A stretch of 64,000 nt of DNA from an uncultured Methanoregula sp. Lineage in GTDB: Archaea > Halobacteriota > Methanomicrobia > Methanomicrobiales > Methanospirillaceae. Below are positions 18,268 to 27,414 of this stretch, one piece after another. Where the stretch lies: assembly GCF_963662735.1 (NCBI RefSeq), contig NZ_OY759744.1:1-64000 (forward strand), given 5' to 3'. The stretch's first letter is position 1. Every line of letters starts with the position of its first letter. Below the pieces are notes generated by a model. The model ran no database searches, was not told where the DNA came from, and saw only the letters and a list, made by a program, of their open reading frames with translations. The translations under genes and the position numbers were made by a program.

Positions 18268-19486
18268 GGGCACGCACCTCGGCAATGGCTGCTTCGAGTC
18301 TGACCGTCTTCTGTTCGCCGGTGTGGAGGTTCTTGAGCGTGATCTCGCCCGTCCCGGCTTCCCGCTTGCCGATGACAACCGCAAAATCCGCGGACTTGGC
18401 TGCGTGGGCCAGCTGGGCGCCGAGTCCCCGCTCCATGAGATCCATCTCGGTGCGGATGCCGGCATCGCGGAAAGCTCTGCTGACGGCAAGCGCCCGCTGC
18501 CGTCCCTCGCTTGTGCAGGCAAGCCCGACAATGGTATCCTTCTTCGCCGTTGTCTCGCCAAGGGAGACCATCACCCGGTCAAACCCGATCGCAAACCCGC
18601 ACGAGGCCACGTCATCGCCGCCAAAGAGGTGGGCGAGCCGGTAGGCTCCGCCACCCAGTATCTGGTTCTCTGCCCCGAGATTCTGGGCAAAGCCTTCGAA
18701 GACTATGCCGGTATAATAGTCGAGTCCGCGGGCAATGCCGAAGTTGAGGGAATACTTCACGCCCGCTGCATCGAGCGAGTCAACAGTCTGTTCGACGCGC
18801 TCCTTCTCCGGAATAGTGCCCGCGATCTCGAAGGCCTCGGCAAGCTCGCGGGTCTCCACGAGTGCCGTGAGGGATGCGGCGAGATCGGTCTTGTTCAGCG
18901 ATTCGAGCGTTGCATTGAGCCCGTCGAAATCCTTCTTGTCCAGGTGTGCCCGCACCCTGCGCTGCATGGCCGGTTCGAGATCCTTTACCAGGTTCTTCAT
19001 GAACGAGAGGTGGCCGACCTTGAGCTCGTACGTGACACCGGTCGCGTTGAGCATGTCGGACGCGAGCATGATCGTCTCTGCATCGGCAGCGGCTGTATCC
19101 GCGCCGATCAGCTCAACCCCGAACTGCCAGAACTGGCGGTACCGTCCCTTCTGCGGCCGCTCGTACCGGAAACAGTCGGCATAATAGCACCAGCGCAGGG
19201 GCTTGGGCGCCACTTTTGCCTCGTTGATGTACATCCGGATGACCGCGGCGGTGATCTCGGGCCGGAGGGCCAGCTTGCGGCCGCCCTTGTCTTCAAAAAC
19301 GTACATCTCCTCGATGATCCCTTCTCCCGAGCGCATGGTGAAGAGTTCGAGATCCTCGAATTCCGGCGTGCAGACCTCACGGTAGCCCCACCGGCGCGCA
19401 ACTTCCCTCAGGCGCCACTCAACTGCGCGGCGCGCTTCCATCTCGTCGGGTAAAAAATCCCGTGTTCCCCGTGGTTTCTGGAGCAT
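18254..19486 (-). CDS. hisS: Histidyl-tRNA synthetase
   Basis: The 410-residue class II synthetase charges tRNA-His. Motif 1 follows the N-terminal KPRGTRDFLPDEM. Motif 2 is in LRWCYYADCFRYERPQKGRYRQFWQFG (about residues 100-125). The histidine-specific loop is LDYYTGIVFEGF near 255, and motif 3 is in SCGFAIGFDRVMVSL near 300. A C-terminal anticodon-binding domain closes the protein. It is the first gene of the run hisS-top6B-top6A. No strong Shine-Dalgarno sequence precedes the ATG, and an A/T-rich stretch about 30 bases upstream could be its promoter. Confidence 0.97.
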   Translation of the reverse strand: MLQKPRGTRDFLPDEMEARRAVEWRLREVARRWGYREVCTPEFEDLELFTMRSGEGIIEEMYVFEDKGGRKLALRPEITAAVIRMYINEAKVAPKPLRWCYYADCFRYERPQKGRYRQFWQFGVELIGADTAAADAETIMLASDMLNATGVTYELKVGHLSFMKNLVKDLEPAMQRRVRAHLDKKDFDGLNATLESLNKTDLAASLTALVETRELAEAFEIAGTIPEKERVEQTVDSLDAAGVKYSLNFGIARGLDYYTGIVFEGFAQNLGAENQILGGGAYRLAHLFGGDDVASCGFAIGFDRVMVSLGETTAKKDTIVGLACTSEGRQRALAVSRAFRDAGIRTEMDLMERGLGAQLAHAAKSADFAVVIGKREAGTGEITLKNLHTGEQKTVRLEAAIAEVRAHGAR

Positions 19487-19524
19487 GATGAAAAATCCCT
19501 GTCTTTTGTATTTGCCGTATCCCG

Positions 19525-19845
19525 TTATCTCTTATTCGACCTGCTGATGGGCACGCTGCCAAGGAACCGCTGGAGGGTTCCCTCGTTTCCCCAGACCTTC
19601 TCCTTCTTCCGGTTGACCAGCAGGTACATCCCTGCAAGGATCAGGCCAAGGCCGAGGATCTCGAAATCCGGCACGTTCCAGGCTATCTGGAGACCCAGGC
19701 CTGCCAGGGCCCCGTAGAGAACGCCCCAGTACGCTGCCTGCCGGTAGCCGGGAAGGCCGGTCCTGAAAAAGATCCGGGCATCACGCAGCCAGAGGAAGAT
19801 CGTGGCGCCTGCACCAAACATCGCGACATAGATGAGATACGTCAT
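19525..19845 (-). CDS. Small membrane protein of unknown function
   Basis: This 106-residue protein starts with a hydrophobic segment (YLIYVAMFGAGATIFLWL). Two more transmembrane segments follow: YWGVLYGALAGLGLQIAW and EILGLGLILAGMYLLV. It ends in a basic cytoplasmic-type tail (NRKKEKVWGN...RSNKR). I recognise no family. It is transcribed away from larB, with only 51 bases between the two starts, and ends 39 bases before hisS begins in the same direction. It could therefore be co-transcribed with hisS. Confidence 0.6.
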   Translation of the reverse strand: MTYLIYVAMFGAGATIFLWLRDARIFFRTGLPGYRQAAYWGVLYGALAGLGLQIAWNVPDFEILGLGLILAGMYLLVNRKKEKVWGNEGTLQRFLGSVPISRSNKR

Positions 19846-19858
19846 TTCAATGAACTAA

Positions 19859-19867
19859 CTTATTATA
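19859..19867 (+). promoter_or_regulatory. TATA-like box for larB-nadM
   Basis: CTTATTATA lies about 30-38 bases before the larB ATG at 19897 in the short divergent gap. There is no Shine-Dalgarno sequence before larB, so a nearly leaderless mRNA is likely. Confidence 0.4.
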
Positions 19868-19896
19868 CGCCGATCCATATCTGTATTATTACAACC

Positions 19897-21176
<1,280 letters not shown>

Positions 21177-21196
21177 CGATCTGCCCGGGTGCCCTG

Positions 21197-22477
21197 ATGT
21201 ATACGTTCTTAAAAAAACTCCTCAGCAAAAAAGAGCCCGAGACTCTTACCCTTGCATTTGACGACATCCCAGCATGGCTTGCCGCACACGAGAAAACCGC
21301 GCACGAAACCCTCATCGCGGCAACAGAAGACCCGGTCCGGAATATCCGCAATGCAGCAGCCCAGCTCCAGCTCATCGTGAACGGGATTACCGGGGCGGAA
21401 CACGATCCGGTGCTCCACCCGAAACTCAAGAGCATTGCCAAAAATTCCCTGCCCCTCTTCGTGAGATCTATGAATGCGTCCCTTGCCAAGGAATTGCCGG
21501 ATGACCGGGAGGAATTCTATCTTGCTACCGTGGAATGCGTCAAGAGCTGCCTGAACAGTGCCCGGGGCCAGGGACGGTATCTCCAGATTGTATTTCCCGA
21601 AGAGATGAAGTCGGTCAAGACCGGCATCGATGCCATGGGCCGGGAGATCAATGGCATTACCGCAGGATTGTCCGCGTACCGGAAGCAGATGGCGATCACT
21701 ACCGAAGTGCGGTCCCTGCATGCCACCCTGGTTACCATGAAGGAGGATCTCGCACGATCCACTGAGAAGGATACGCGGATTGAGAAGCGGATTGCCGAAA
21801 GCACGGCCCGGATCGCGGCTATCGATACCGAGCTTGCCGAATTGAATACCGGTGAGCGGATTGCGGAGATCGCGGAACAGAAATCCGCGTTGCTGGCGCT
21901 CGAAAAAGCCCGCGATGACGCCATCCGGCACTATGCCACCCTCTCGATGACAGCATCCCATGTCTTCAGGAAAGCGGAAAAGATCTCCCAGAAACAGCAC
22001 CACAATCCCGAAACCGCTGCCCTGCGCCATATCATGGACCTCCTCTCCGATCATGCAATCCCGGACCAGGAGGATCTGGCAGAAGCGCTGAAACATGCCT
22101 GCCCGGTTGCCGGGCGGATGATCGAGAGCGGGGAAATATCCCTGAAAAACAAAGAGGAACGCGCGGTTTTTTCCGATACCGCCCGGTTCTGTTCGGATAT
22201 GTGCGCAGCCGGCAGCGAGGTAAACATGCACGAGCAGGCCTATGTGGCAGCAGAAGAGAACCTTGCCGGGCACCCGCTCCTCTCCCGCATGCAGTCCCTT
22301 GAACGGGAGAGAAAACAGCAGCAGGCCGTGCTTGCAAAGGAAACCCAGAATAAAGCGGAACTTGCGGAGTGGCAGCTCAAGACAAAGGAGCAGATCCCGG
22401 TTCTCTTCGAAGATCTCACCAGGAAAACGGGTATCATTGCCGGGGATAATGTGCAGGTCCGGATAACCGGGGCATGA
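21197..22477 (+). CDS. Coiled-coil protein of unknown function
   Basis: This 426-residue protein is rich in Ala, Glu, Lys and Arg. A helical N-terminal half (about 1-160) is followed by a long heptad-like region (about 165-265: STEKDTRIEKRIAESTARIAAIDTELAEL and on) and another near 350-400 (SRMQSLERERKQQQAVLAKETQNK). There are no transmembrane segments and no signal peptide. It begins 20 bases after nadM and may be part of that operon. Two T-runs downstream look like its terminator. I do not recognise a family; a structural or chromosome-associated role is only a guess. Confidence 0.75.
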   Translation: MYTFLKKLLSKKEPETLTLAFDDIPAWLAAHEKTAHETLIAATEDPVRNIRNAAAQLQLIVNGITGAEHDPVLHPKLKSIAKNSLPLFVRSMNASLAKELPDDREEFYLATVECVKSCLNSARGQGRYLQIVFPEEMKSVKTGIDAMGREINGITAGLSAYRKQMAITTEVRSLHATLVTMKEDLARSTEKDTRIEKRIAESTARIAAIDTELAELNTGERIAEIAEQKSALLALEKARDDAIRHYATLSMTASHVFRKAEKISQKQHHNPETAALRHIMDLLSDHAIPDQEDLAEALKHACPVAGRMIESGEISLKNKEERAVFSDTARFCSDMCAAGSEVNMHEQAYVAAEENLAGHPLLSRMQSLERERKQQQAVLAKETQNKAELAEWQLKTKEQIPVLFEDLTRKTGIIAGDNVQVRITGA

Positions 22478-22528
22478 TTATCAAAGGATTTTGCATGGTC
22501 CGGGATCTTCATTGCCCGGCATATGACC

Positions 22529-22552
22529 TTTTTTTGTTCCAGACCTTTTTTT
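22529..22552 (+). terminator. Poly-T termination region
   Basis: Two seven-T runs (22529-22535 and 22546-22552) follow the coiled-coil gene within 75 bases. This is the usual form of an archaeal intrinsic terminator. The opposite gene begins its 3' end at 22616. Confidence 0.5.
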
Positions 22553-22615
22553 CGCAATCCACTGATCAGGTGAACACGTAAACCAGGAGCGGGAAGCAAC
22601 AGCCCGGACGTCTCA

Positions 22616-23374
22616 TCAAGGAGTAGAGGCGAACCGGATAAACGAGAAGCTGGTGAAGTCCGTGTACGCAAATTCGGGGGCGTACCCGTGACAGCCCCCC
22701 ACCCGCAGGATCGTGGGGACATCCAGGGGAACCCGGGCTACTTCCAGCTGGATCTTCCGGTCGCTCTCAAAAGTCACCGGCTGGAAATCGAGCTCGTGCC
22801 GGACAATCCCGTCAGCAGTCTTCCTGCAGCAGATATGCTCGTGCTGGTGGCCGCAGCACAGGTGGGTGAGTCCCCGCTGTTCCAGGTTATGGAAGGCCAT
22901 CTCGGCAGTATAGTGGTATCCGGTAAAAAAGTCCCCTGCTTCGTGCGAGAGGCGCTGCCAGCATTTGAGCCGGAGGGTCTGGTCCCCAAGGTCAAGGGGG
23001 CCCCCGTGGACAAAGAGCATGCCCCGGTCCGACCACTCCATGGGCATGGTATTGAAGATGGAAAGGAGCGGGGAATCCCGGAGCTGCTCGTGGCGGTACG
23101 TGCTTGCCGCATCGCTGCCGCTCACCATGATGCCGTGGAGAAATGCATGGTCGTGGTTCCCGAGGACAGACACGAGCCGGTATTCCTGCGAGAGGGTGTG
23201 GACCTTCTCCAGGGTCTCCTGGGGCCGGCCACCGCGGTGAAGGAGATCGCCGAGGTTCACCAGGAAATCGACAGGACCAAATGAGCCGGAGAACGCGGGA
23301 TCCCTTATGCAGGATGCAAGTGCACCGATAGCCGCTGCATCTGCATGCACATCAGAAAATATTACGGCACCCAT
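22616..23374 (-). CDS. Calcineurin-like metallophosphoesterase
   Basis: The 252-residue protein has all five metal-site motifs of the calcineurin-like fold: FSDVHAD at residues 5-11, LVNLGDLLHRG near 38-48, SVLGNHDHAFLHG near 75, LFVHGGPLDLG near 118 and CCGHQHEH near 178. It should hydrolyse a phosphoester using two metal ions. The His-rich insert around GHQHEHICC is unusual. It stands alone between two plus-strand genes. The substrate is not identifiable. Confidence 0.87.
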   Translation of the reverse strand: MGAVIFSDVHADAAAIGALASCIRDPAFSGSFGPVDFLVNLGDLLHRGGRPQETLEKVHTLSQEYRLVSVLGNHDHAFLHGIMVSGSDAASTYRHEQLRDSPLLSIFNTMPMEWSDRGMLFVHGGPLDLGDQTLRLKCWQRLSHEAGDFFTGYHYTAEMAFHNLEQRGLTHLCCGHQHEHICCRKTADGIVRHELDFQPVTFESDRKIQLEVARVPLDVPTILRVGGCHGYAPEFAYTDFTSFSFIRFASTP

Positions 23375-23500
23375 ACGGTAGCGAAATTATAGGATCTTCT
23401 TTCTCATATATACCTAGGATACCTGCAGTTCAATGCACCGGCATGCCATGGTGGATACGTTGATGTGAGACCTCGTCAAACGTATTGGTCAGAACACCTG

Positions 23501-23540
23501 CATGCTCTTTCCGGCCGGCTGGACTGCCGTAAAGAGCATG
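23501..23540. promoter_or_regulatory. Inverted repeat upstream of the 157-residue protein gene
   Basis: CATGCTCTTT at 23501-23510 and its exact complement AAAGAGCATG at 23531-23540 are separated by 20 bases. The repeat ends 22 bases before the ATG at 23563. It could be a dimeric repressor site or an mRNA hairpin in the leader. Confidence 0.4.
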
Positions 23541-23562
23541 ACAATAAAAGAGGCCGCACACC

Positions 23563-24036
23563 ATGGAACGATTCCTTGACGAATATATCGAACGGATGAG
23601 ACCACGTTTTCCCGGATTCCCGCCCGCTACAGCGCATGAAATTGCATCCGCATTCCTTGCCTACAAGTACGGATTATACGAAAATGCCGTCCGCGAATGC
23701 ACCCATGCCATAGCGCTTATTCCGGAGAGCGCCGCGAACGCGAGCCTGAAAAAGGCGCTCACCATTGTCCGGGCAAATGCCGAGGACCGGAACAACTCGC
23801 AGGTCACCGCTGACCTCTCGGTAGCATTCACCGATGCCGAACGGGCGTTTGTCCCGATTGTCATCCCGGCTGAAAAGAACGAGGACCCGGGCACGCTCGA
23901 ACTCGACAATGCCCTCATCATGGTCTACGTGGTTGCGCTCATCACGTCACCCGATGACGAGGAGACGCTGGAAGAGCACCGCAAAACGATCCTCAGGCTC
24001 CTCACCGATTACAAAAAAGCCATGGGACTTGAATAA
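23563..24036 (+). CDS. Helical protein of unknown function, TPR-like
   Basis: The 157-residue protein is mostly helical and soluble. Residues 25-60 (AHEIASAFLAYKYGLYENAVRECTHAIALIPES) resemble a single tetratricopeptide repeat, with the Tyr-x-x-Ala spacing and a terminal Pro. The rest is acidic and ends in a Lys-rich helix. There is no signal peptide. An AGAGG lies about 14 bases before the ATG, and a perfect 10-base inverted repeat precedes that. I do not recognise a family. It is the last GC-rich gene before the AT-rich repeat block. Confidence 0.65.
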   Translation: MERFLDEYIERMRPRFPGFPPATAHEIASAFLAYKYGLYENAVRECTHAIALIPESAANASLKKALTIVRANAEDRNNSQVTADLSVAFTDAERAFVPIVIPAEKNEDPGTLELDNALIMVYVVALITSPDDEETLEEHRKTILRLLTDYKKAMGLE

Positions 24037-24060
24037 TCCCACCCGGCTCTTTTTCTTCAA

Positions 24061-24440
24061 ACTCTGATTTTATTTTTATCAGCGCGATCTTGATCGCGAT
24101 TGAAAACCTGATCCGGATCAATCGAACCTTGATTTTCTTTTTTCAACCGGACTTTGATTTTTATTTTTCAATCAGGGTTTGATTGAAAATTTTTAAGCAG
24201 ACCTTGATTGAAAAATATCCCAGGCGATGAGGCTTCCGTCGTAGGATTTCATTTTGGATTTATGTACATCTGGTTAATTTTTTGCAGGCAAACCTTGATT
24301 GAAATTTTTTTAGCAGACTTTGATTGAAAATTTTCAATCAAGCTTTGATTTCAAAATTTTCATCGCGATCATGATCGCGATTGAAAAATTGATCCGGATC
24401 AACCAGACTTTGATTTTTATTTTTCAACCGGACCTTGATT
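24061..24440 (+). repeat. Degenerate tandem repeats with 25-base period (TTGATT units)
   Basis: The core ACYTTGATT recurs with TTGATT starting at 24129, 24154, 24179, 24204, then 24295, 24320, 24345, then 24410, 24435, exactly 25 bases apart within each group. The rest of each unit is A/T-rich and only loosely conserved. Two related modules (24084-24136 and 24365-24417) carry GCGATCWTGATCGC and TGATCCGGATCA palindromes, each 25 bases apart. A 22-base perfect palindrome lies at 24320-24341. The period is not a multiple of three and no frame is open. Confidence 0.85.
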
Positions 24441-24514
24441 TGCGTATGCATCCAGAGCGAGCCGCTTGATTGCTTACCAATACGGGCAACCGGGAAAGTT
24501 GCCTTCATCATGAT

Positions 24515-24563
24515 TTTTCCGGTAATTGAGCCGCCGCGGGGCGCCCCGTCGGGGCGGCGGCAG
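24515..24563 (+). repeat. GC-rich palindromic element, copy A
   Basis: The element begins TTTTCCGGTAATTGAG and continues into a GC-rich palindrome (GCCGCCGCGGGGCGCCCC, then GGGGCGGCGGC). A near-identical copy in inverse orientation is at 36715-36763 and a diverged one at 37161-37186. It resembles REP-type extragenic palindromes. Confidence 0.75.
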
Positions 24564-24671
24564 GAATCATAATACGATAGATAATAGCATCAGCAAATTT
24601 CTATAAAACATTTCAGCCATGCCTCATTTGAAAACGCCAGCACGCCCCATACCGCTGGAGCGATGCCTTAC

Positions 24672-24699
24672 GCGCAAAACGCCTCGGCGGGTTTTGCGC
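24672..24699. repeat. Hairpin
   Basis: GCGCAAAAC (24672-24680) and GTTTTGCGC (24691-24699) pair around a GC-rich loop with further internal pairing. No T-run follows, so it is probably not a terminator. Confidence 0.4.
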
Positions 24700-24927
24700 T
24701 ACGCACTTACCTGTTCCGGGCAGATTGAAAAAATCCAGTTATGTAATCGAGCCGACCCATCCAAATGCATTTGCCTCACAAAGATGCAGACAGATTTCAA
24801 GGGCCAACCAAATTCTAGGCTCATATAGAATAAGTCACAGGAATCCGGTTTATTGAGAATAACTCGATAATACAAATGATTTATCTAGGTAAGTTTCTGA
24901 AGATATGTATATTGCAGAGTTGAAGAT

Positions 24928-26166
24928 ATGCCCCAACTTGAAGGAATCCGCATTAAAAATTACCGTGGTTTACAAGATGTTACTATTGGTAAAACATTTG
25001 AAAAACAGAAAAGTGCACCACTTTCAAAATTTATCTCCGTAATTGGTCCAAATGGTTCAGGAAAATCTGCATTAATGGATGCTTTTGGATTCATTGGGGA
25101 TTGTTTGCGTACAAATGTTGAGGAAGCCTGTGATAAACCCCATCGGGGGGGTTTTGAACGATTGAAAACACAAGGGCAATCTGGGCCAATCGAATTTGAA
25201 TTATACTATCGACAAGACAGAAATTCACGTCCAATTAGTTATTCCTTGCATATTGATATGGAAAAAAATGGCCATACGGTAGTTGTTTACGAAAGACTAA
25301 GACAAAGAAGGAAAGGACAAACTCAAATCGGTAAACCGTATTCATTCCTTGAAATAAAAAAAGGAAAGGGATTCGCATGGGCGGGTCAAAGTACTGATAG
25401 AGTTGAAGGCAATACAAAAATACCTGTTAAATTGAATGATACACGATATTTGGGCATTACCACACTTGGGAATCTTACAGATCATCCAAGAATTGTTGCA
25501 TTCAGAACATTTCTTGAAGGTTGGTATCTTTCATATTTTGTCCCAGATTTAGCTAGGATTCTTCCTGTAGCTGGTGCTCAAAAGCACCTGAATCAAAGAG
25601 GTGATAATCTTGCTAATTATTTACAATATGTTGAACGCGCCGATCCGAAAAAGTTTGAATTCGTTCTTAAACGAATTGCCGAATATATTCCCGGCCTTAA
25701 ATCGATAAGTCATCAACGAACTGAAGATGGACGTTTATTATTGCAATTTAATGATCAGGGGTATAAAGACCCGTTTTATCAACAAGACATGTCTGATGGC
25801 ACATTAAAGATGCTTGCATATTTACTGTTACTCGAAGATCCCGCTCCTTCTCCATTAATTGGAATTGAGGAACCAGAAAATGGTCTTCACCATCAATTAC
25901 TCGAACCACTTGCGAAAGCAATGAAAAAATATTCCTCAAATGAAAAAATTGGTCCTCAAATTATTATAACAACTCATTCTCCATATTTTATTGATGCTTT
26001 AAAACCTGAAGAAGTATGGATCCTTGAAAAAAATATAAAAGGATTTTCCACCGCAGAAAGGGCAGCGGATATAAAGACAATAAAAGAATTTTGTGAGCAA
26101 GGAATTCCTTTGGGAAGTCTTTGGTATAGTGATCATTTTGGCCGAGGAAGTCCTAATGTTCATTGA
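24928..26166 (+). CDS. AAA (SMC/ABC-like, AAA_21) ATPase of a two-gene module
   Basis: The 412-residue protein has a RecF/SMC-like start (LEGIRIKNYRGLQDVTI), Walker A VIGPNGSGKSA at about residues 37-47, a signature-like QDMSDGTLKMLAYLLLL near 290, Walker B LIGIEEPENGLHHQLLEPL near 310 and the switch His in IITTHSPYFIDAL near 345. The family includes OLD-type and phage-defence ATPases. It overlaps a DUF4276 TOPRIM-like gene by 11 bases. The base composition is visibly AT-rich compared with its GC-rich neighbours, indicating horizontal transfer. Together the pair resembles a split OLD nuclease; a defence role is inferred. Confidence 0.88.
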   Translation: MPQLEGIRIKNYRGLQDVTIGKTFEKQKSAPLSKFISVIGPNGSGKSALMDAFGFIGDCLRTNVEEACDKPHRGGFERLKTQGQSGPIEFELYYRQDRNSRPISYSLHIDMEKNGHTVVVYERLRQRRKGQTQIGKPYSFLEIKKGKGFAWAGQSTDRVEGNTKIPVKLNDTRYLGITTLGNLTDHPRIVAFRTFLEGWYLSYFVPDLARILPVAGAQKHLNQRGDNLANYLQYVERADPKKFEFVLKRIAEYIPGLKSISHQRTEDGRLLLQFNDQGYKDPFYQQDMSDGTLKMLAYLLLLEDPAPSPLIGIEEPENGLHHQLLEPLAKAMKKYSSNEKIGPQIIITTHSPYFIDALKPEEVWILEKNIKGFSTAERAADIKTIKEFCEQGIPLGSLWYSDHFGRGSPNVH

Positions 26167-26800
26167 AGTTCTTGTAGAAGGGGGCTCCGATGTTCCGACA
26201 ATTAGAGAAATTTTAACACGTCGTTTCAATTTGAAAGAAAATCGTGATTTTAAAATTCATCCTCATCGAGGAAAAGGTGAATTACCGGGTTCTGCATATG
26301 CAGCAACCAATCCAAAAAATCGATCATTGTTACATCAATTACCCGCCAAATTGCGAGCATATGCACATTTTTCAAATGAATATTGTGTTCTCGTTTTAGT
26401 CGATGCCGATAACGACGACTGTAAAGTATTAAAGCAAAGTTTGGTAGATCTTCACAATGAATTATTAAACAAACCCGATTGTGTTTTGTTTCGTATTGCT
26501 GTCGAAGAAATTGAATCTTGGTTTATTGCAGATATAAACGCAATTCGAGCAGCTTATCCGCGAGCGAAAATTAATAAAATTGATGGAATTCAACCTGATG
26601 CAGTTATTGGTGCATGGGAACATTTAGCTGATGTACTTGATCGAAAAAGAAGCGAATGTGATGGATTCGATAAAGTTGAGTGGGCACAAAACATTTCACC
26701 ACATTTAGACTTAAACAATCCAAAATCTACAAGCCTTTATTATTTTATTCAAGGGGTAGATCAATTAATTAGAGCTCATTCTACTCAAAATGAAATATAA
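26156..26800 (+). CDS. DUF4276 TOPRIM-like partner protein
   Basis: The start is set at the ATG at 26156 because GAGGAAG lies just upstream and the protein then opens with FIEVLVEGGSDVPTIREIL. The 214-residue product has the TOPRIM hallmarks: the glutamate in LVEGGSD at about residues 6-12 and the acidic triad in VLVLVDADNDDC near 80. IAVEEIESWFIAD near 120 is typical of DUF4276. TOPRIM domains cut or nick nucleic acid with two metals. It is translationally coupled to the AAA ATPase and equally AT-rich. A role as the nuclease half of a defence pair is inferred; there is no direct evidence of activity. Confidence 0.85.
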   Translation: MFIEVLVEGGSDVPTIREILTRRFNLKENRDFKIHPHRGKGELPGSAYAATNPKNRSLLHQLPAKLRAYAHFSNEYCVLVLVDADNDDCKVLKQSLVDLHNELLNKPDCVLFRIAVEEIESWFIADINAIRAAYPRAKINKIDGIQPDAVIGAWEHLADVLDRKRSECDGFDKVEWAQNISPHLDLNNPKSTSLYYFIQGVDQLIRAHSTQNEI

Positions 26801-26888
26801 TTTTTAAACGGCTCTAAAAAAATTTTCCATTTTGATTTTACCACAGTCAACAATGTGTTATTTAAAAAAGGTATTCCGGCCAGCCCTT

Positions 26889-27209
26889 TTACAGGCTGTC
26901 CATACTAATCCCGGTAAAGTCCTGCGCAACCGACTTGATGTCCTTGACGCCAAAGGCGGTCTGCACCTGCTCAAGTTCGAGCGCATTTGCAGCATCGCAC
27001 ATGTAATCGAGGATGTCGACCGACAGTTCCTTCTGGATCTTGCTCTTGCGCAGCTGGTCAACCAGCGCCGTCATCTTCTCAGGCGATTCCATGCGGAGTT
27101 TTGCAAGGCTCATGACACACATGTAAATGCGGGTCAGGTTCCTGTCAGTGCCGGTGATACATTCGAAGAAATTCCGAATCACCTGTGCCTGGTATATCTC
27201 TCCACCCAT
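26889..27209 (-). CDS. Small helical protein of unknown function
   Basis: The 106-residue protein is helical, soluble and GC-rich like the core genome. It begins MGGEIYQAQVIRNFFECITG and has a Lys/Glu-rich centre and a C-terminal segment EQVQTAFGVKDIKSVAQDF. The ATG is preceded by a strong ribosome site, GGAGGTG, which supports it as a real gene. It lies downstream of the YchF-type GTPase on the same strand, 205 bases away. I do not recognise a family. Confidence 0.65.
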   Translation of the reverse strand: MGGEIYQAQVIRNFFECITGTDRNLTRIYMCVMSLAKLRMESPEKMTALVDQLRKSKIQKELSVDILDYMCDAANALELEQVQTAFGVKDIKSVAQDFTGISMDSL

Positions 27210-27414
27210 GAATCCACCTCCTACCGTTATTCGTCTTCTCGGTAAATCTCCTGTTCACATTTTCGGGTTATAAATCTTTTGGGAAAAATGCCGATTTTGG
27301 CTGAAAAAGAGAGAGATCCGCGGGGCTTTTTCGAAAAGAGCGGCAATGCAGCGGGGGGTTTGTCTGACAAAAGGATGACAATCGTCAGACTTCCCCGGCA
27401 ACCCGCCGCACTGC

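Larger units (their letters stand above)
24037..24927. other. Long intergenic block: 25-base periodic repeats, palindromic element, hairpin
   Basis: No gene is supported in these 891 bases. From 24061 to 24440 there are A/T-rich direct repeats and palindromes. At 24515-24563 there is a GC-rich palindromic element that recurs at 36.7 and 37.2 kb. At 24672-24699 there is a hairpin (GCGCAAAAC / GTTTTGCGC). A 69-codon open frame at 24619 reads as low-quality protein and is not called. From about 24750 the sequence turns AT-rich and leads into the AAA ATPase gene. Confidence 0.7.

Noticed and set aside
18268..18561. N-terminal extension of topoisomerase VI subunit B
   Set aside because: The extra 98 residues are an Arg/Ser/Pro-rich shadow of hisS. 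The normal N-terminus begins at 18267.
21209..22273. Minus-strand frame of 354 codons opposite the coiled-coil gene
   Set aside because: It is a Phe/Gly/Arg-rich shadow. The plus frame has heptads and a ribosome-proximal start after nadM.
24061..24440. CRISPR array
   Set aside because: The units are 25 bases in total with drifting sequence and no separate unique spacers, and no cas gene is near. It is a degenerate tandem repeat.
24619..24828. 69-codon frame in the repeat block
   Set aside because: It spans a hairpin and reads as Arg/Pro/Cys mixture without a ribosome site.
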